Notes: generated by a model not told the origin, from the sequence alone. Numbered from the stretch's first letter, positions 37,516-47,392 are shown. The stretch: DNA of 64,000 nucleotides from Thiotrichaceae bacterium UBA4486 (GCA_002389045.1 DGNS01000005.1:400924-464923), one strand, 5' to 3'. Numbers and translations are program-made.

Positions 37516-38269
37516 CGGCCCGGTTGACCTGTTCGCTGATCTTACCAAAGCGCCGCTCACGGCCGCGATACCACTCGATCGCGAGCTGCAGTTGTTGTTC
37601 GTCGAAGTCCGGCCACAGGCAGTCGGTAAAATACAGCTCTGTATAAGCCAGTTGCCAGAGCAGATAATTACTGATGCGTTGCTCGCCGCCGGTACGTATG
37701 AACAGGTCCGGTTCCGGCAGGCCGGCCAGACACAGGTGTTCCGAGACCATGGTCTCGGAGATTGCATCCGCTTGCAGTTCGCCGGTTTTGACCCGTGCCG
37801 CGAGTTGTCGCAAGGCGTGGGTAATGTCCCAGCGCCCGCCATAATTGGCCGCCACGTTGACCCGTAAACCGTCGTTGGCCGCGGTCAAGGTGCTGGCGTC
37901 GTCTATCAGGCGATTCAACTTCACAGGAAAGGCGGAATGGTCCCCGATAAATGCGACACGTATATTGTTGCGATGCAGATCATCAATCTGCTGTTGCAGG
38001 GATGAAACAAAGAGATCCATAAGAAAATTGACTTCCTGCGCCGGGCGCTGCCAGTTTTCGCTGCTGAAGGCATAGACAGTGAGATTGGCGATGTGCCGGG
38101 ATACACAGGCTTCGACAATGTGGCGCAGGGTTTTGACGCCCTGACGATGACCGAACACGCGGGGTTTGCCCTGCCGCCTGGCCCAGCGGCCGTTGCCATC
38201 CATGATAATAGCGATGTGTCGGGGCAGGTCCTGGGGTGTGACAACGGTGGAAGGATCGGATTCAGACAT
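37505..38269 (-). CDS. uppS: Undecaprenyl diphosphate synthase
   Basis: A 254-residue cis-prenyltransferase that extends farnesyl diphosphate to the C55 carrier lipid for peptidoglycan and O-antigen. Diagnostic motifs: HIAIIMDGNGRWARRQGKPR with the catalytic aspartate, AFSSENWQRPAQEV, and RTGGEQRISNYLLWQLAYTEL near 200, then WPDFDEQQL. The order frr-uppS-cdsA is conserved. The frr stop lies 13 bp upstream. Confidence 0.97.
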   Translation of the reverse strand: MSESDPSTVVTPQDLPRHIAIIMDGNGRWARRQGKPRVFGHRQGVKTLRHIVEACVSRHIANLTVYAFSSENWQRPAQEVNFLMDLFVSSLQQQIDDLHRNNIRVAFIGDHSAFPVKLNRLIDDASTLTAANDGLRVNVAANYGGRWDITHALRQLAARVKTGELQADAISETMVSEHLCLAGLPEPDLFIRTGGEQRISNYLLWQLAYTELYFTDCLWPDFDEQQLQLAIEWYRGRERRFGKISEQVNRADGT

Positions 38270-38282
38270 GCCGCATCAACGA

Positions 38283-38843
38283 TCAGACCTCCATCATTTC
38301 CTGCTCTTTTTCCTCGAGTAACTTGTCAACATCGGCAATGTGGGCATCGGTGCTTTTCTGGACCCGGTCTTCTGCGCGATGGTCTTCATCCTCGGTGATT
38401 TCCTTTTCCTTGACCATATCCTTGAGGTGCTGGTTGACATCGCGACGTATGTTGCGGATGGCAATGCGCGCTTTTTCCGCTTCCCCGCGCAGAACCTTGA
38501 TCAGTTCCTTGCGCCGATCCTCGGTCAGCGGCGGCAGTGGCACACGAATCACATCACCGGCGGTCATCGGGTTCAGACCCAGGTCGGAATTCATGATGGC
38601 TTTTTCGATATCGGGGATGGCGTTCTTGTCCCAGGCCGTGATCGCCAGTGTACGCGAATCCTGTACCGATATATTTCCGGTCTGGTTCAACGGCACTTCG
38701 CTGCCGTAATACTTGACCATAATGTGCTCGAGCAGGCTGGGATGGGCACGGCCGGTACGGATCTTGGCCATGTCGTGTTTCAGAGCCTCTACGCTCTTGC
38801 CCATGCGTTCCTCGGCATCATCCAGCAGTTCCTGAATACTCAT
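38283..38843 (-). CDS. frr: Ribosome recycling factor
   Basis: A 186-residue factor (the usual length is 185) that with EF-G splits post-termination ribosomes. [41 protein letters not shown] at the start and the three-helix bundle ending in [29 protein letters not shown] fit throughout. It is 21 bp from pyrH on the same strand. Confidence 0.97.
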   Translation of the reverse strand: MSIQELLDDAEERMGKSVEALKHDMAKIRTGRAHPSLLEHIMVKYYGSEVPLNQTGNISVQDSRTLAITAWDKNAIPDIEKAIMNSDLGLNPMTAGDVIRVPLPPLTEDRRKELIKVLRGEAEKARIAIRNIRRDVNQHLKDMVKEKEITEDEDHRAEDRVQKSTDAHIADVDKLLEEKEQEMMEV

Positions 38844-38864
38844 TCAACCTCTCCTCAGGTTCGG

Positions 38865-39593
38865 TTAATCACACACCAGGGTGCCCTCGTTCTCACCCAG
38901 CGCGGCACGGAACAGGGCGCCTTTTTTCTTCATATTGAGTACCCGTAATGGCATCCTGTTTTCACGACACAGGACCACCGCGGTGGCATCCATGACATCA
39001 AGTTTTTGTTCAAGTACCTGATCATAACTCAATTGTTCATAGCGAACCGCGCTTTTATCGGCCACCGGATCCGCCGAAAAGACACCATCCACCTTGGTGG
39101 CCTTGATGAGCAAATCGGCATTGATTTCCACGGCGCGCAGACTGGCGGCCGAATCGGTGGTGAAAAAAGGGTTACCGGTGCCGGCAGCGAATATCACCAC
39201 CCGTTTTTTCTCCAGGTGACGAACCGCGCGACGGCGAATGTAATCCTCGCAGACCTGGTTGATCTTGATGGCCGACATGACCCGGGCGAACATACCGGCC
39301 TGTTCGAGAGCATCCTGCAGCGCCAGTGCGTTGATGATGGTGGCCATCATGCCCATATGGTCAGCCGTGATGCGATCCATGCCGGCCGCCGCCAGTCCCG
39401 CGCCACGAAAGATGTTGCCGCCGCCGACGACGATGGCGACTTCGGCCCCGGCATCCATCAGGTCCCTGACCTCGGTCGCCATGCGGCTGATGACCTTGGG
39501 ATCGACGCCGTATTCCGCTTCTCCCATCAGCGCCTCGCCACTGAGCTTGAGGAGAATGCGCTTGTATTTCAGGGTCGCGGAGGCATCATCCAA
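38865..39593 (-). CDS. pyrH: UMP kinase
   Basis: A 242-residue hexameric UMP kinase, regulated by GTP and UTP in relatives. Seen: [14 protein letters not shown] with the phosphate-binding glycine, [51 protein letters not shown] and [13 protein letters not shown]. The start is TTG with GGGGAG ten bases upstream; no better codon lies in frame. It follows tsf by 5 bp. Confidence 0.97.
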   Translation of the reverse strand: MDDASATLKYKRILLKLSGEALMGEAEYGVDPKVISRMATEVRDLMDAGAEVAIVVGGGNIFRGAGLAAAGMDRITADHMGMMATIINALALQDALEQAGMFARVMSAIKINQVCEDYIRRRAVRHLEKKRVVIFAAGTGNPFFTTDSAASLRAVEINADLLIKATKVDGVFSADPVADKSAVRYEQLSYDQVLEQKLDVMDATAVVLCRENRMPLRVLNMKKKGALFRAALGENEGTLVCD

Positions 39594-39598
39594 GTCGG

Positions 39599-40483
39599 CT
39601 ATTCTCCCCTGGCCTGGGCCATCACTTCCTCGGCGAAATTGTCCGTACGTTTTTCAATGCCCTCACCCACCTGGTAGCGGTTGAATGCCAGGATTTCCGC
39701 GCCGGCTGATTTCAGCAAGCCGCCCACGGTCTGGTCAGGGTCCTTGACGAAGGGCTGATCGAGCAACGCCACTTCCTTTTTGAATTTATTGAGCTTGCCC
39801 ATGACCATTTTCTCGACGATATCCGCCGGCTTACCGCTTTCGGCGGCCTGGGCTGTGAAAATGGCTTTTTCCTGTTCGAGCAACTCTGAGGGAATATCCC
39901 CGGCATTAATGCATACCGGCGGCGTCGGTGTCCCGGCAATATGCATGGCCACGTCGCGCGCGAGATCCTCGCTGCCGCCCCTGATATCGACAACCACACC
40001 GATGCGGCTGCCGTGCAGATAGTGGCCGAGCACATCGCCCTGACGCGGGATGATGACGAACCGCCGCACGCTGATCTTCTCGCCAATCTTGGCGACCAGT
40101 TCCTGGCTGGCCTGCTCCACGGTGGCATCGCCACCGGGCAGTGACATCCCCAGCAAGGTATCGATATCAGCCGGCCGCCCGTCGGCAATGAGTTTCAGCG
40201 TGGCATTGACAAATCCCAGGAAATTCTCGTCCTTGGCCACGAAATCGGTTTCGCAGTTGACCTCGAGCATGACGGCTTCTTTATCGCCGCTATTGATTAC
40301 CACGACACCTTCGGCGGCAACGCGGCCGGATTTTTTGGCGGCTTTTGCAACCCCGGATTTACGCATTTCCTCGATAGCGGCTTCCATGTCACCGTTAGCC
40401 TCGGCCAGCGCCTTCTTGCAGTCCATCATGCCGGCGCCAGTGCGCTCGCGCAGTTCTTTGACCATTTGTGCTGTTATCGCCAT
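39599..40483 (-). CDS. tsf: Elongation factor Ts
   Basis: A 294-residue guanine-nucleotide exchange factor for EF-Tu. The N-terminal domain ([20 protein letters not shown]) and [14 protein letters not shown] of the core are diagnostic, followed by two core repeats and a coiled coil. It lies 3 bp after rpsB, in the standard rpsB-tsf-pyrH-frr order. Confidence 0.97.
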   Translation of the reverse strand: MAITAQMVKELRERTGAGMMDCKKALAEANGDMEAAIEEMRKSGVAKAAKKSGRVAAEGVVVINSGDKEAVMLEVNCETDFVAKDENFLGFVNATLKLIADGRPADIDTLLGMSLPGGDATVEQASQELVAKIGEKISVRRFVIIPRQGDVLGHYLHGSRIGVVVDIRGGSEDLARDVAMHIAGTPTPPVCINAGDIPSELLEQEKAIFTAQAAESGKPADIVEKMVMGKLNKFKKEVALLDQPFVKDPDQTVGGLLKSAGAEILAFNRYQVGEGIEKRTDNFAEEVMAQARGE

Positions 40484-40486
40484 CTT

Positions 40487-41515
40487 CTACGACTCCTCAC
40501 TGGTATCAGACCCGGAAGACGCCGTGTCCTCGACAGATGCGGCCGTCTTCTTCGTGGTTTTCTTTTTGGCTACCTTCTTTTTGGCAGTCTTCCTGGTGGT
40601 CTTTTTCGCGACAGGCGCTGTTTCAGCAGCGGCCTCGTCGGTTTTTTCCTGTTTTTCAGGTGCGGCCGGTGCGGTTTCTTCGGCTGGATCCACCTTCTTC
40701 ACGGTTTTCTTTTTGGCGGTTTTCTTGCGGGTGGTTGCCGTGGATTTCTTCGCATCCGCCTTGACCATGGGGTCGCCGGTCTCGTCGAGCTCGACGAAAT
40801 CATCACTCTTGCCTTCCGTTGCGATATGGGCGATGGACTGCTTGCTGTTGAGGATGGCATCAGCCATGCCGTGAGCATAGAGACGAATCGAGCGTATGGC
40901 GTCATCATTGCCGGGGATGACATAATCCACATCATCCGGGCTGTTGTTGCTGTCGACCACGGCAACAACCGGGATACCCAGTTTCCTGGCCTCGTTCACC
41001 GCGATGTATTCAAAACCCACGTCGATGACAAAGAGCACATCGGGAATTCCCGGCATATCCTTGATCCCGGAGATGCTGCGCTCCAGTTTTTCCCGTTCGC
41101 GCTGGAAAGTCAGCAGTTCTTTCTTGGTCATGTGTTCGGCGGCGCCGCTCTCGTGCAGGGTTTCCAGTTCCTTGAGGCGGTTGATGGACTGTCGCACCGT
41201 CTTGTAGTTGGTCAACAAACCGCCGAGCCAGCGGCGATTGACATAAGGCATCCCGCAACGCTCCGCTTCCTCGCGAATGATGGTCTGGGCGGAACGCTTG
41301 GTGCCGACAAAAAGAATGGTGCCCTTGCGGGCGGCCATCTTGCTGACATAATTGACTGCCTCGTTGTACATGGGCAGGGTTTTTTCGAGATTGATGATAT
41401 GGATCTTGTTGCGTTGACCGAACAAGTAAGGGGCCATTTTCGGGTTCCAGTAACGGGTCTGGTGCCCGAAGTGAACGCCGGCCTCCAGCATTTCACGCAT
41501 GGTGACGTTGGACAT
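40487..41515 (-). CDS. rpsB: Ribosomal protein S2 with long Lys/Ala-rich C-terminal tail
   Basis: A 342-residue S2, about 100 longer than the E. coli protein. Residues 1-250 are a normal S2 ([77 protein letters not shown]). From about 252 to the end is a low-complexity tail: [19 protein letters not shown], an acidic Pro/Ala/Glu stretch, then [20 protein letters not shown] and a Ser/Glu/Asp-rich end. The tail resembles histone H1-like or AlgP-like segments. There is no frameshift: one frame runs from a normal start to a stop 3 bp before tsf. It heads the rpsB-tsf operon. Confidence 0.96.
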   Translation of the reverse strand: MSNVTMREMLEAGVHFGHQTRYWNPKMAPYLFGQRNKIHIINLEKTLPMYNEAVNYVSKMAARKGTILFVGTKRSAQTIIREEAERCGMPYVNRRWLGGLLTNYKTVRQSINRLKELETLHESGAAEHMTKKELLTFQREREKLERSISGIKDMPGIPDVLFVIDVGFEYIAVNEARKLGIPVVAVVDSNNSPDDVDYVIPGNDDAIRSIRLYAHGMADAILNSKQSIAHIATEGKSDDFVELDETGDPMVKADAKKSTATTRKKTAKKKTVKKVDPAEETAPAAPEKQEKTDEAAAETAPVAKKTTRKTAKKKVAKKKTTKKTAASVEDTASSGSDTSEES

Positions 41516-41674
41516 TGGGTTTTCTCCTGTCAGGGTTTTTCCTCCGCATACCCCTGAAGTATTGATCCCGCTACTGAAATTTCAGAATCGTTCCTGCCGG
41601 TAACTGCAATCCGGCAAATTTTGTAGCGGGACACCCCATACCAGGTTTGCAGTATGCGTGTGGCGTTTATAATG

Positions 41675-41701
41675 GGGCCGGTCACCAGGAGTGACCGGCC
41701 C
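41675..41701. other. Strong hairpin in the rpsB-map intergenic region
   Basis: GGGCCGGTCAC, loop CAGGA, GTGACCGGCCC: eleven perfect pairs, in the 272-bp gap between the divergent genes rpsB and map. TATAAT stands on the plus strand just before it (41668-41673), with a poorly spaced TTGCAG at 41647. In other gammaproteobacteria an rpsB leader RNA mediates autoregulation by S2, and this region could contain one, but I cannot confirm a match. Nothing else in the gap looks like a gene. Confidence 0.5.
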
Positions 41702-41787
41702 GGGTAGTTTGCTTAAACAGCGCGCGCTTTATACCATACCGGGCCTATGACAACAAATACTGCCGTTCCGCCGCTGACACCTCCTTC

Positions 41788-42555
41788 ATGCCCGTTACCA
41801 TAAAATCCCCCGAGGAGATCGAAAAAATGCGCACCGCCGGCCGCCTGGCCGCCGAGGTGCTGCAGATGATCGAACCCCATGTCGAGGCCGGTATCAGCAC
41901 CGGTGAACTGGACCGGATCTGCCACGACTACATCGTCAATGAACAACAAGCCATACCGGCGCCTCTGAATTACCGCGGTTTTCCCAAATCCATCTGCACG
42001 TCGGTGAACCATGTGGTCTGCCACGGAATTCCCGGCGACAAAACGCTGAAAAAAAGTGACATTCTTAATATTGACATTACGGTCATCAAGGACGGCTACC
42101 ACGGCGATACCAGCAAAATGTTCTGCATCGGGGAGCCCTCCATCCGCGCCAGGCGGCTGGTTGACCTCACCTATGAATGCATGGTTATGGCTATTCGCCT
42201 GGTCAAACCCGGATGCTTTCTGGGTGATATCGGTCATGCCATCCAGCGCCATGCCGAAGCCAGTCATTTTTCCGTGGTGCGCGAGTATTGCGGGCATGGC
42301 ATCGGCCGGGAATTTCATGAGGATCCGCAAGTATTGCATTACGGCGAACCAGGTACCGGGATGCAACTCAAAGCCGGTATGACTTTCACCATTGAACCGA
42401 TGATCAACGCCGGTAAACGCCAGGTCAAACTGCTGAATGACAACTGGACCGTGGTCACCCGGGATCGCCAGCTTTCCGCCCAGTGGGAACACACGGTCCT
42501 GGTCACCGACAATGGCTACGAAGTGCTCACCCTCAGGCCGGGAGAATCCATCTAG
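41788..42555 (+). CDS. map: Methionine aminopeptidase, type I
   Basis: A 255-residue metalloprotease removing the initiator methionine. All five metal ligands appear in their motifs: ILNIDITVIKDGYHGDTSKMF (two aspartates), EYCGHGIGREFHEDPQVLHY (histidine), TFTIEPMI (glutamate) and AQWEHTVLV (glutamate). Divergent from rpsB, as is common. The stop is followed by glnD after 5 bp, so the two are probably co-transcribed. Confidence 0.97.
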   Translation: MPVTIKSPEEIEKMRTAGRLAAEVLQMIEPHVEAGISTGELDRICHDYIVNEQQAIPAPLNYRGFPKSICTSVNHVVCHGIPGDKTLKKSDILNIDITVIKDGYHGDTSKMFCIGEPSIRARRLVDLTYECMVMAIRLVKPGCFLGDIGHAIQRHAEASHFSVVREYCGHGIGREFHEDPQVLHYGEPGTGMQLKAGMTFTIEPMINAGKRQVKLLNDNWTVVTRDRQLSAQWEHTVLVTDNGYEVLTLRPGESI

Positions 42556-42560
42556 CCTCC

Positions 42561-45269
42561 ATGCCCACCACCATTACCGACGAAAACTGGGCAGACCCGA
42601 AAGTATTCGATCGAAAGACCATTCTCAAACGCATCGATGCCGGTGAGAATCCGGTCGAACTGCTGAAAGTCGCCCTCGACCAGGGGCATGAATACCTGCG
42701 CAAGGCCTTCAACCGGCGCCGGCCGCCACGGGAACTGGTCAGCAAGCTGTGCTGGTTGTCAGACCAGGTGGTAACGCTGCTCTGGCAACTCAAAGTCTCG
42801 TCTCCGAATCTCGCACTGGTGGCCGTGGGCGGCTACGGCCGCGGCGACCTTTGCCCCGGTTCCGATATCGACCTTATGGTCCTGTACAAAAAGTCTCTCA
42901 CGAAAAACGACAAGGCTGAGATTGAATCCTTTCTGACCGCTCTCTGGGATGTCGGCATGGAGGTGGGGCACAGCGTGCGCACCGTCAATGAATGCGTGGA
43001 CCAGGCGCGCGTGGACATTACCGTGGCCACCAACCTGATGGAATCACGCATGCTCATCGGTGATCAGAATCTTTATGACAGCATGCGCAAGGCCACCGGG
43101 CCGGGCAAGATCTGGTCGACACGGAAATTTTTCAAGGCCAAGTTACAGGAACAAACCGCCCGTCACGAAAAATACAACAACATCGAAAACAGCCTGGAAC
43201 CGAATGTCAAGGAAGGTCCCGGCGGCTTGCGGGACATCCAGATGATAGGCTGGGTAGCCAAGCGCCATTTCGGCGTCGCCCGCCTCTCCGAACTGGTCAG
43301 TCATGGCTTTCTGACCGAGGAAGAATACCGCATCCTGGACCAGGGCCGATCATTTTTGTGGAAAGTACGAACCGCCCTGCACCACATTACCGGCCGTCGC
43401 GAAGACCGCCTGTTGTTCGAACACCAGCGCCAGCTTGCCCGGAGTTTCGGCTATCGTGGCCAGGGCAATGAGCCGGTGGAAAAATTTATGCGTACTTACT
43501 ACCGCACGGTAGTGGAACTGTCACGGTTGAACGAGGTGCTGTTGCAGCATTTCCAGGAAGTCATCATCTATTATCGCTGGCTGGAGAAAACCCGGGCCAT
43601 CAACAAGCGCTTCCAGACCCGCAATAACTTCATAGAAGTTAAAAACAAGACGATCTTCAGCCGCTACCCCTTTGCCTTGCTGGAAATTTTTCTGCTCATC
43701 CAGCAAAACCCGAAAATACAGGGAGTAAGGGCCAGCACCATCCGCCTGATCCGGCAAAACCTGGATCGGATCGACGACGATTTTCGCAAGGACCTGCGCA
43801 ACCGCTCGCTGTTCATGGAAATCATCCGCCAGGAACGCTGGGTCGGCCAGGAACTCAGACGCATGCATCGCTACGGTGTACTGGGGGCCTACCTGCCCAT
43901 CTTTGCCCGTGTCGAGGGACTCATGCAGTTCGACCTGTTTCACGCCTACACGGTGGATGAACATACCCTGCTGGTGGTACGTTACATGCGGCTGTTCGGT
44001 CTGCCGGAATACAAGGAGCGCTTCAGCCAGTGTTACCGTCTGATCCAGGCCATACCCAAACGTGAAATTCTTTACATCGCCGGCCTGTTCCATGATATCG
44101 CCAAGGGCCGTGGCGGTGATCACTCCGAACTCGGCGCCATCGATGCGTATCGTTTCTGCCGCCAGCATGCCATGAGTGAATACGACGCCAATCTTGTCGC
44201 CTGGCTGGTAAAAAACCATTTACTTATGTCACGCACCGCCCAGCAGATGGATATCGATGATATCAATGTCATCAACCAGTTCGCCCGAACGGTTGGCAAT
44301 GCGCGGCGACTTGACTACCTGTACCTGCTGACCGTGGCCGATATCAACGGCACCAACCCGGGCCTGTGGAACAGCTGGAAAGACGCGTTATTAATCAACC
44401 TGTATGACAAGACCCTGCGGGCATTGCGCCGCGGCCTTGAATCACCGCTCAACAACCAGGAACGGGTGCTGGACATCAAGTCCACGGCGCTCCGCGAACT
44501 GGAGGACTGCGACATCAGCTCGGACAGCATTCATTCGGTGTGGCAACATCTCAATGATGAATTTTTCCTGCGCCACAGTCCCGATGAAATCACCTGGTAC
44601 ACGCAGAAAATCAGCCAGTTGAAAAATCATGACGCGCCGATGATCCAGTTACGGGAAAAAACCGAACGTGGCGGCAGCGAGATTTTTATCTACATGAAAA
44701 ACCGCGACAATATTTTTGCCACCACAACTCGCGTGCTGAGCAAGTTGCGATTGAATATTCTCGATGCGCGCATCATTACATCGGCCAACGATTACACCCA
44801 CGATTCCTACATCGTACTGGAGAAAAACGGCAAACCGATTTCCGGGACCGATCGCAAAAACGATATCATCCGCGCCCTGGGCAAGGCCCTGAGCAATATT
44901 GATAGTTACGTACCCACCCAGGAAAAAATCAATGTCGGCAAACTCCGCTATTTTCCGGTGGAGACACGGGTATGGTTTTCCGAAAACAGGGAGCACAATC
45001 ACACGGTGATGGAAGTCACCTGCATGGATCATCCGGGTATCCTCAACCGTATCGGCGAAGCCCTGCGCGATTGCAATGCGCGTATCCACGGCGCCAAGGT
45101 CGCAACTTTCGGTGAACGCGTGGATGATCTGTTTTTTATTACCGACAGGCAAAACAACATGATTACCGACCAGACCGTGCTCGACTGTATCGAGAAAAAC
45201 ATCACCTCGAAACTCGACCCGGCCCGCGACGTTGCCGAACATGACCTCGCCACCGCGAACCGAGTCTGA
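42561..45269 (+). CDS. glnD: Bifunctional PII uridylyltransferase/uridylyl-removing enzyme
   Basis: A 902-residue nitrogen sensor that adds UMP to, or removes it from, PII proteins according to glutamine. Domains: nucleotidyltransferase (GGYGRGDLCPGSDIDLMVLY), a helical linker (EPNVKEGPGGLRDIQMIGWVAKRHF), an HD hydrolase with HDIAKGRGGDHSELG, and two C-terminal ACT domains (IFATTTRVLSKLRLNILDARI; MDHPGILNRIGEALRDCNARIHGAK) that bind glutamine. The start is placed at the ATG at 42561; an ATG at 42483 in the same frame would lie inside map. Confidence 0.96.
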   Translation: MPTTITDENWADPKVFDRKTILKRIDAGENPVELLKVALDQGHEYLRKAFNRRRPPRELVSKLCWLSDQVVTLLWQLKVSSPNLALVAVGGYGRGDLCPGSDIDLMVLYKKSLTKNDKAEIESFLTALWDVGMEVGHSVRTVNECVDQARVDITVATNLMESRMLIGDQNLYDSMRKATGPGKIWSTRKFFKAKLQEQTARHEKYNNIENSLEPNVKEGPGGLRDIQMIGWVAKRHFGVARLSELVSHGFLTEEEYRILDQGRSFLWKVRTALHHITGRREDRLLFEHQRQLARSFGYRGQGNEPVEKFMRTYYRTVVELSRLNEVLLQHFQEVIIYYRWLEKTRAINKRFQTRNNFIEVKNKTIFSRYPFALLEIFLLIQQNPKIQGVRASTIRLIRQNLDRIDDDFRKDLRNRSLFMEIIRQERWVGQELRRMHRYGVLGAYLPIFARVEGLMQFDLFHAYTVDEHTLLVVRYMRLFGLPEYKERFSQCYRLIQAIPKREILYIAGLFHDIAKGRGGDHSELGAIDAYRFCRQHAMSEYDANLVAWLVKNHLLMSRTAQQMDIDDINVINQFARTVGNARRLDYLYLLTVADINGTNPGLWNSWKDALLINLYDKTLRALRRGLESPLNNQERVLDIKSTALRELEDCDISSDSIHSVWQHLNDEFFLRHSPDEITWYTQKISQLKNHDAPMIQLREKTERGGSEIFIYMKNRDNIFATTTRVLSKLRLNILDARIITSANDYTHDSYIVLEKNGKPISGTDRKNDIIRALGKALSNIDSYVPTQEKINVGKLRYFPVETRVWFSENREHNHTVMEVTCMDHPGILNRIGEALRDCNARIHGAKVATFGERVDDLFFITDRQNNMITDQTVLDCIEKNITSKLDPARDVAEHDLATANRV

Positions 45270-45906
45270 ACTGCTGGCGCGTGCCGGCGCCCTTTCCGGC
45301 CTGACCCTGTCACAGATCGCCGAAACATACCGTGTTACCGTGCCGGACAACCTGCTGACCCGTAAAGGCTGGGTTGGTGAACTGATCGAACGCTGTCTCG
45401 GTGCCGATGCCGGGACCCGGCCTGAACCCGATTTCAGGCAGCTCGGTATTGAACTGAAAACCCTGCCCCTGGACCGTGACGGCCGGGTGCGGGAATCGAC
45501 GTTCGTATGCACCGCCAGCCTCATTAACGGACCCGGTACCCGCTGGGAGAACTCCCTGGTGCGGCGCAAACTGGACACCGTGCTGTGGATACCGGTGGAA
45601 GCGGACCGTGAACGGCCGCTGGCCGGGCGCCGGGTCGGCAACCCGTTCCTGTGGCGGCCGAGTCCCGCCCAATGGCGGATACTGGAACAGGACTGGAACA
45701 GCATTATGGATCTGGTGCTCACCGGCAGGCTCGGGGAGATCAGCGCGAACCGGGGACGCTATCTGCAAATGCGACCGAAGGCGGCCAGCGGCCGTTCCCT
45801 GTGTGAGGCCATCGATGCCGACGGCAACCGGATTCGCACATTACCGCGCGGCTTTTATCTGCGCGCCCGTTTCACCAGTGAACTGTTAAAACAGGCTTAT
45901 CTTTAA
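45241..45906 (+). CDS. mutH: DNA mismatch repair endonuclease MutH
   Basis: A 221-residue endonuclease that nicks the unmethylated strand at hemimethylated GATC sites, activated by MutL. Seen: GLTLSQIAETYRVTVPDNLLTRKGWVGELIERCLG in the N-terminal arm, and the nuclease motif PDFRQLGIELKTLPLD with the D and ExK residues. The start is the ATG at 45241 rather than a TTG at 45232; it overlaps the end of glnD by 29 bp. Its presence implies Dam-directed mismatch repair and so a gammaproteobacterium of the kind that has Dam and SeqA. Confidence 0.94.
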   Translation: MTSPPRTESELLARAGALSGLTLSQIAETYRVTVPDNLLTRKGWVGELIERCLGADAGTRPEPDFRQLGIELKTLPLDRDGRVRESTFVCTASLINGPGTRWENSLVRRKLDTVLWIPVEADRERPLAGRRVGNPFLWRPSPAQWRILEQDWNSIMDLVLTGRLGEISANRGRYLQMRPKAASGRSLCEAIDADGNRIRTLPRGFYLRARFTSELLKQAYL

Positions 45907-45928
45907 ACCCGTGAGTCATATCCTGTTT

Positions 45929-46957
45929 ATGAAACCAACGGCGAACACCCGCGGCACTCATCGCATCTGCATCGCGCCAATGATGGATCGTACCGACCGC
46001 CACTTCAGGTACTTCATCCGGTTGATTTCCCGTCATGTTCGCCTGTATACGGAAATGATCACCACCGGCGCCCTCATTCACGGCGACCGTGATCGTATCC
46101 TGGCCTTCGATGAGACCGAACACCCGGTGGCGGTGCAACTGGGCGGCTCCGATCCCCGCGAACTCGCCGAGTGCACGCGACTTTGCGCCGATTACGGATA
46201 CGATGAGGTTAACCTCAACGTCGGTTGCCCCAGCGAACGGGTGCAATCCGGCACCTTCGGCGCCTGCCTGATGAATGATCCGCAACGGGTGGCTGATTGT
46301 GTCGCCGCCATGCGCGCAGGGGACGACATTGCCGTGACCGTCAAATGCCGGACCGGTGTCGACGAGCGTGACAGTTATGACGAACTGGTCGAATTCATCG
46401 ACACTGTACGTGCGACGGGCTGCCGTGACTTCATCATTCATGCGCGCAAAGCCTGGCTGAGCGGACTCAGCCCGAAAGAAAACCGCGAAATACCGCCACT
46501 CGATTACGCCATGGTGCACAGCATCAAACGGGACTTTCCTGATTTGAATGTGGTCATCAACGGTGGTTTCACGGACCTGCACCAGATCCGCCGGCAGCTT
46601 GAAAACGTCGATGGCGTCATGATCGGGCGCGCCGTTTACGCCGATCCGTACATGCTCGCCGAGGCCGATGCACTGCTGGACGGGAACACCTCAGTACCGA
46701 TCAGCCGCACTGATGTGCTGCGGGCTCTATTGCCTTATGTTGAACGGGAACTCGCCAGTGGGACGCGCCTGAGCCATATCACGCGGCATATTCTCGGCCT
46801 CTTCCAGCACCAGCCGGGGGCGCGTAGATTCCGGCGCTGGATTTCAGAAAATGCCTACAAGCCCACGGCGGGGGTTGAAGTGCTGGTGAAAGCTATTCAG
46901 ATCTCAGACATCAGATCCCAGACATCAGACAGCAGACATCAGATATCAGACATCTGA
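45929..46957 (+). CDS. dusA: tRNA-dihydrouridine synthase A
   Basis: A 342-residue flavin enzyme reducing U20 and U20a in tRNA. Seen: RICIAPMMDRTDRHFRYFIR, YTEMITTGALIHGD, NLNVGCPSERVQSGTFGACLM with the catalytic cysteine, VTVKCRTGVDERDSYDEL, FIIHARKAWLSGLSPKENREIPPLDY and VINGGFTDLHQI. The ATG at 45929 is preferred; a GTG at 45911 adds six residues. The last 22 or so codons run into a heptamer array and read ISDIRSQTSDSRHQISDI, which has a seven-residue period and is not part of the family. The stop lies 18 bp past the stop of the convergent XRE gene. Confidence 0.93.
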   Translation: MKPTANTRGTHRICIAPMMDRTDRHFRYFIRLISRHVRLYTEMITTGALIHGDRDRILAFDETEHPVAVQLGGSDPRELAECTRLCADYGYDEVNLNVGCPSERVQSGTFGACLMNDPQRVADCVAAMRAGDDIAVTVKCRTGVDERDSYDELVEFIDTVRATGCRDFIIHARKAWLSGLSPKENREIPPLDYAMVHSIKRDFPDLNVVINGGFTDLHQIRRQLENVDGVMIGRAVYADPYMLAEADALLDGNTSVPISRTDVLRALLPYVERELASGTRLSHITRHILGLFQHQPGARRFRRWISENAYKPTAGVEVLVKAIQISDIRSQTSDSRHQISDI

Positions 46958-47000
46958 GATCCGGGATCTGAAATCTGAAATCTGAAATCTGAAATCTGAT
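46898..47000. repeat. Composite heptamer array forming both convergent gene ends
   Basis: About fourteen seven-base units in two inverted halves: CAGACAT/CAGATCC-type units on the left, then CTGAAAT (four copies) on the right. The left half is read as the C-terminus of DusA and the right half, on the other strand, as the C-terminus of the XRE regulator. Both coding ends overlap by 19 bp inside the array. Confidence 0.9.
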
Positions 47001-47367
47001 GCCGACCTTCAGTAAAAAGTGAATCCAGCAGCTCGTCGATTTGCTGTTGCATGGCCTGCGGGGATACCATGTAAGCATTCAGCAAGCGTGTCAGATTCGC
47101 ACACAGCGTGCACAGTTCACTGTCGTCTTCAAGCATTTCCGGACGATCCGCAAGGATCTCCGTGAGGATACAAATCACGGCCGGCGTGGTCTGCAGATGC
47201 CCGGCAATGCGTCCCAGTTGTACCGGGCCGAAACCGGAACCACGCTCAATCTTGGACAGGTTGCCACGGTTTATCCCGGTCATTTTTTCCAGGTCGCGGA
47301 TTCCCAGGCCTCTGGCAGAGCGCAAATGGCGGATAATTTTCCCTGTGATTATTTTCCTCGGCATCAT
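46939..47367 (-). CDS. XRE-family transcriptional regulator with repeat-derived tail
   Basis: A 142-residue regulator with an N-terminal helix-turn-helix (GLGIRDLEKMTGINRGNLSKIERGSGFGPVQLGRI, about residues 19-55), a helical middle (RPEMLEDDSELCTLCANLTRLLNAYM), and a C-terminal tail, RHQISDFRFQISDPGSQMSDI, that is the translation of the heptamer array. Without the tail the protein would end near ...SLFTEG, a more usual length. A palindrome at 47393-47414, upstream of the start, is a candidate autoregulatory operator. Confidence 0.8.
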   Translation of the reverse strand: MMPRKIITGKIIRHLRSARGLGIRDLEKMTGINRGNLSKIERGSGFGPVQLGRIAGHLQTTPAVICILTEILADRPEMLEDDSELCTLCANLTRLLNAYMVSPQAMQQQIDELLDSLFTEGRHQISDFRFQISDPGSQMSDI

Positions 47368-47392
47368 GATAATTCCGTATTCTCAAGCAACT

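Noticed and set aside
36691..37842. Extended 383-codon form of cdsA
   Set aside because: The first 109 codons read uppS in another frame and are cysteine- and serine-rich without homologous look; the ATG at 37515 gives the normal length.
41516..41787. A tRNA or small RNA gene in the rpsB-map gap
   Set aside because: No cloverleaf or known small RNA pattern could be drawn; only a strong hairpin is visible.
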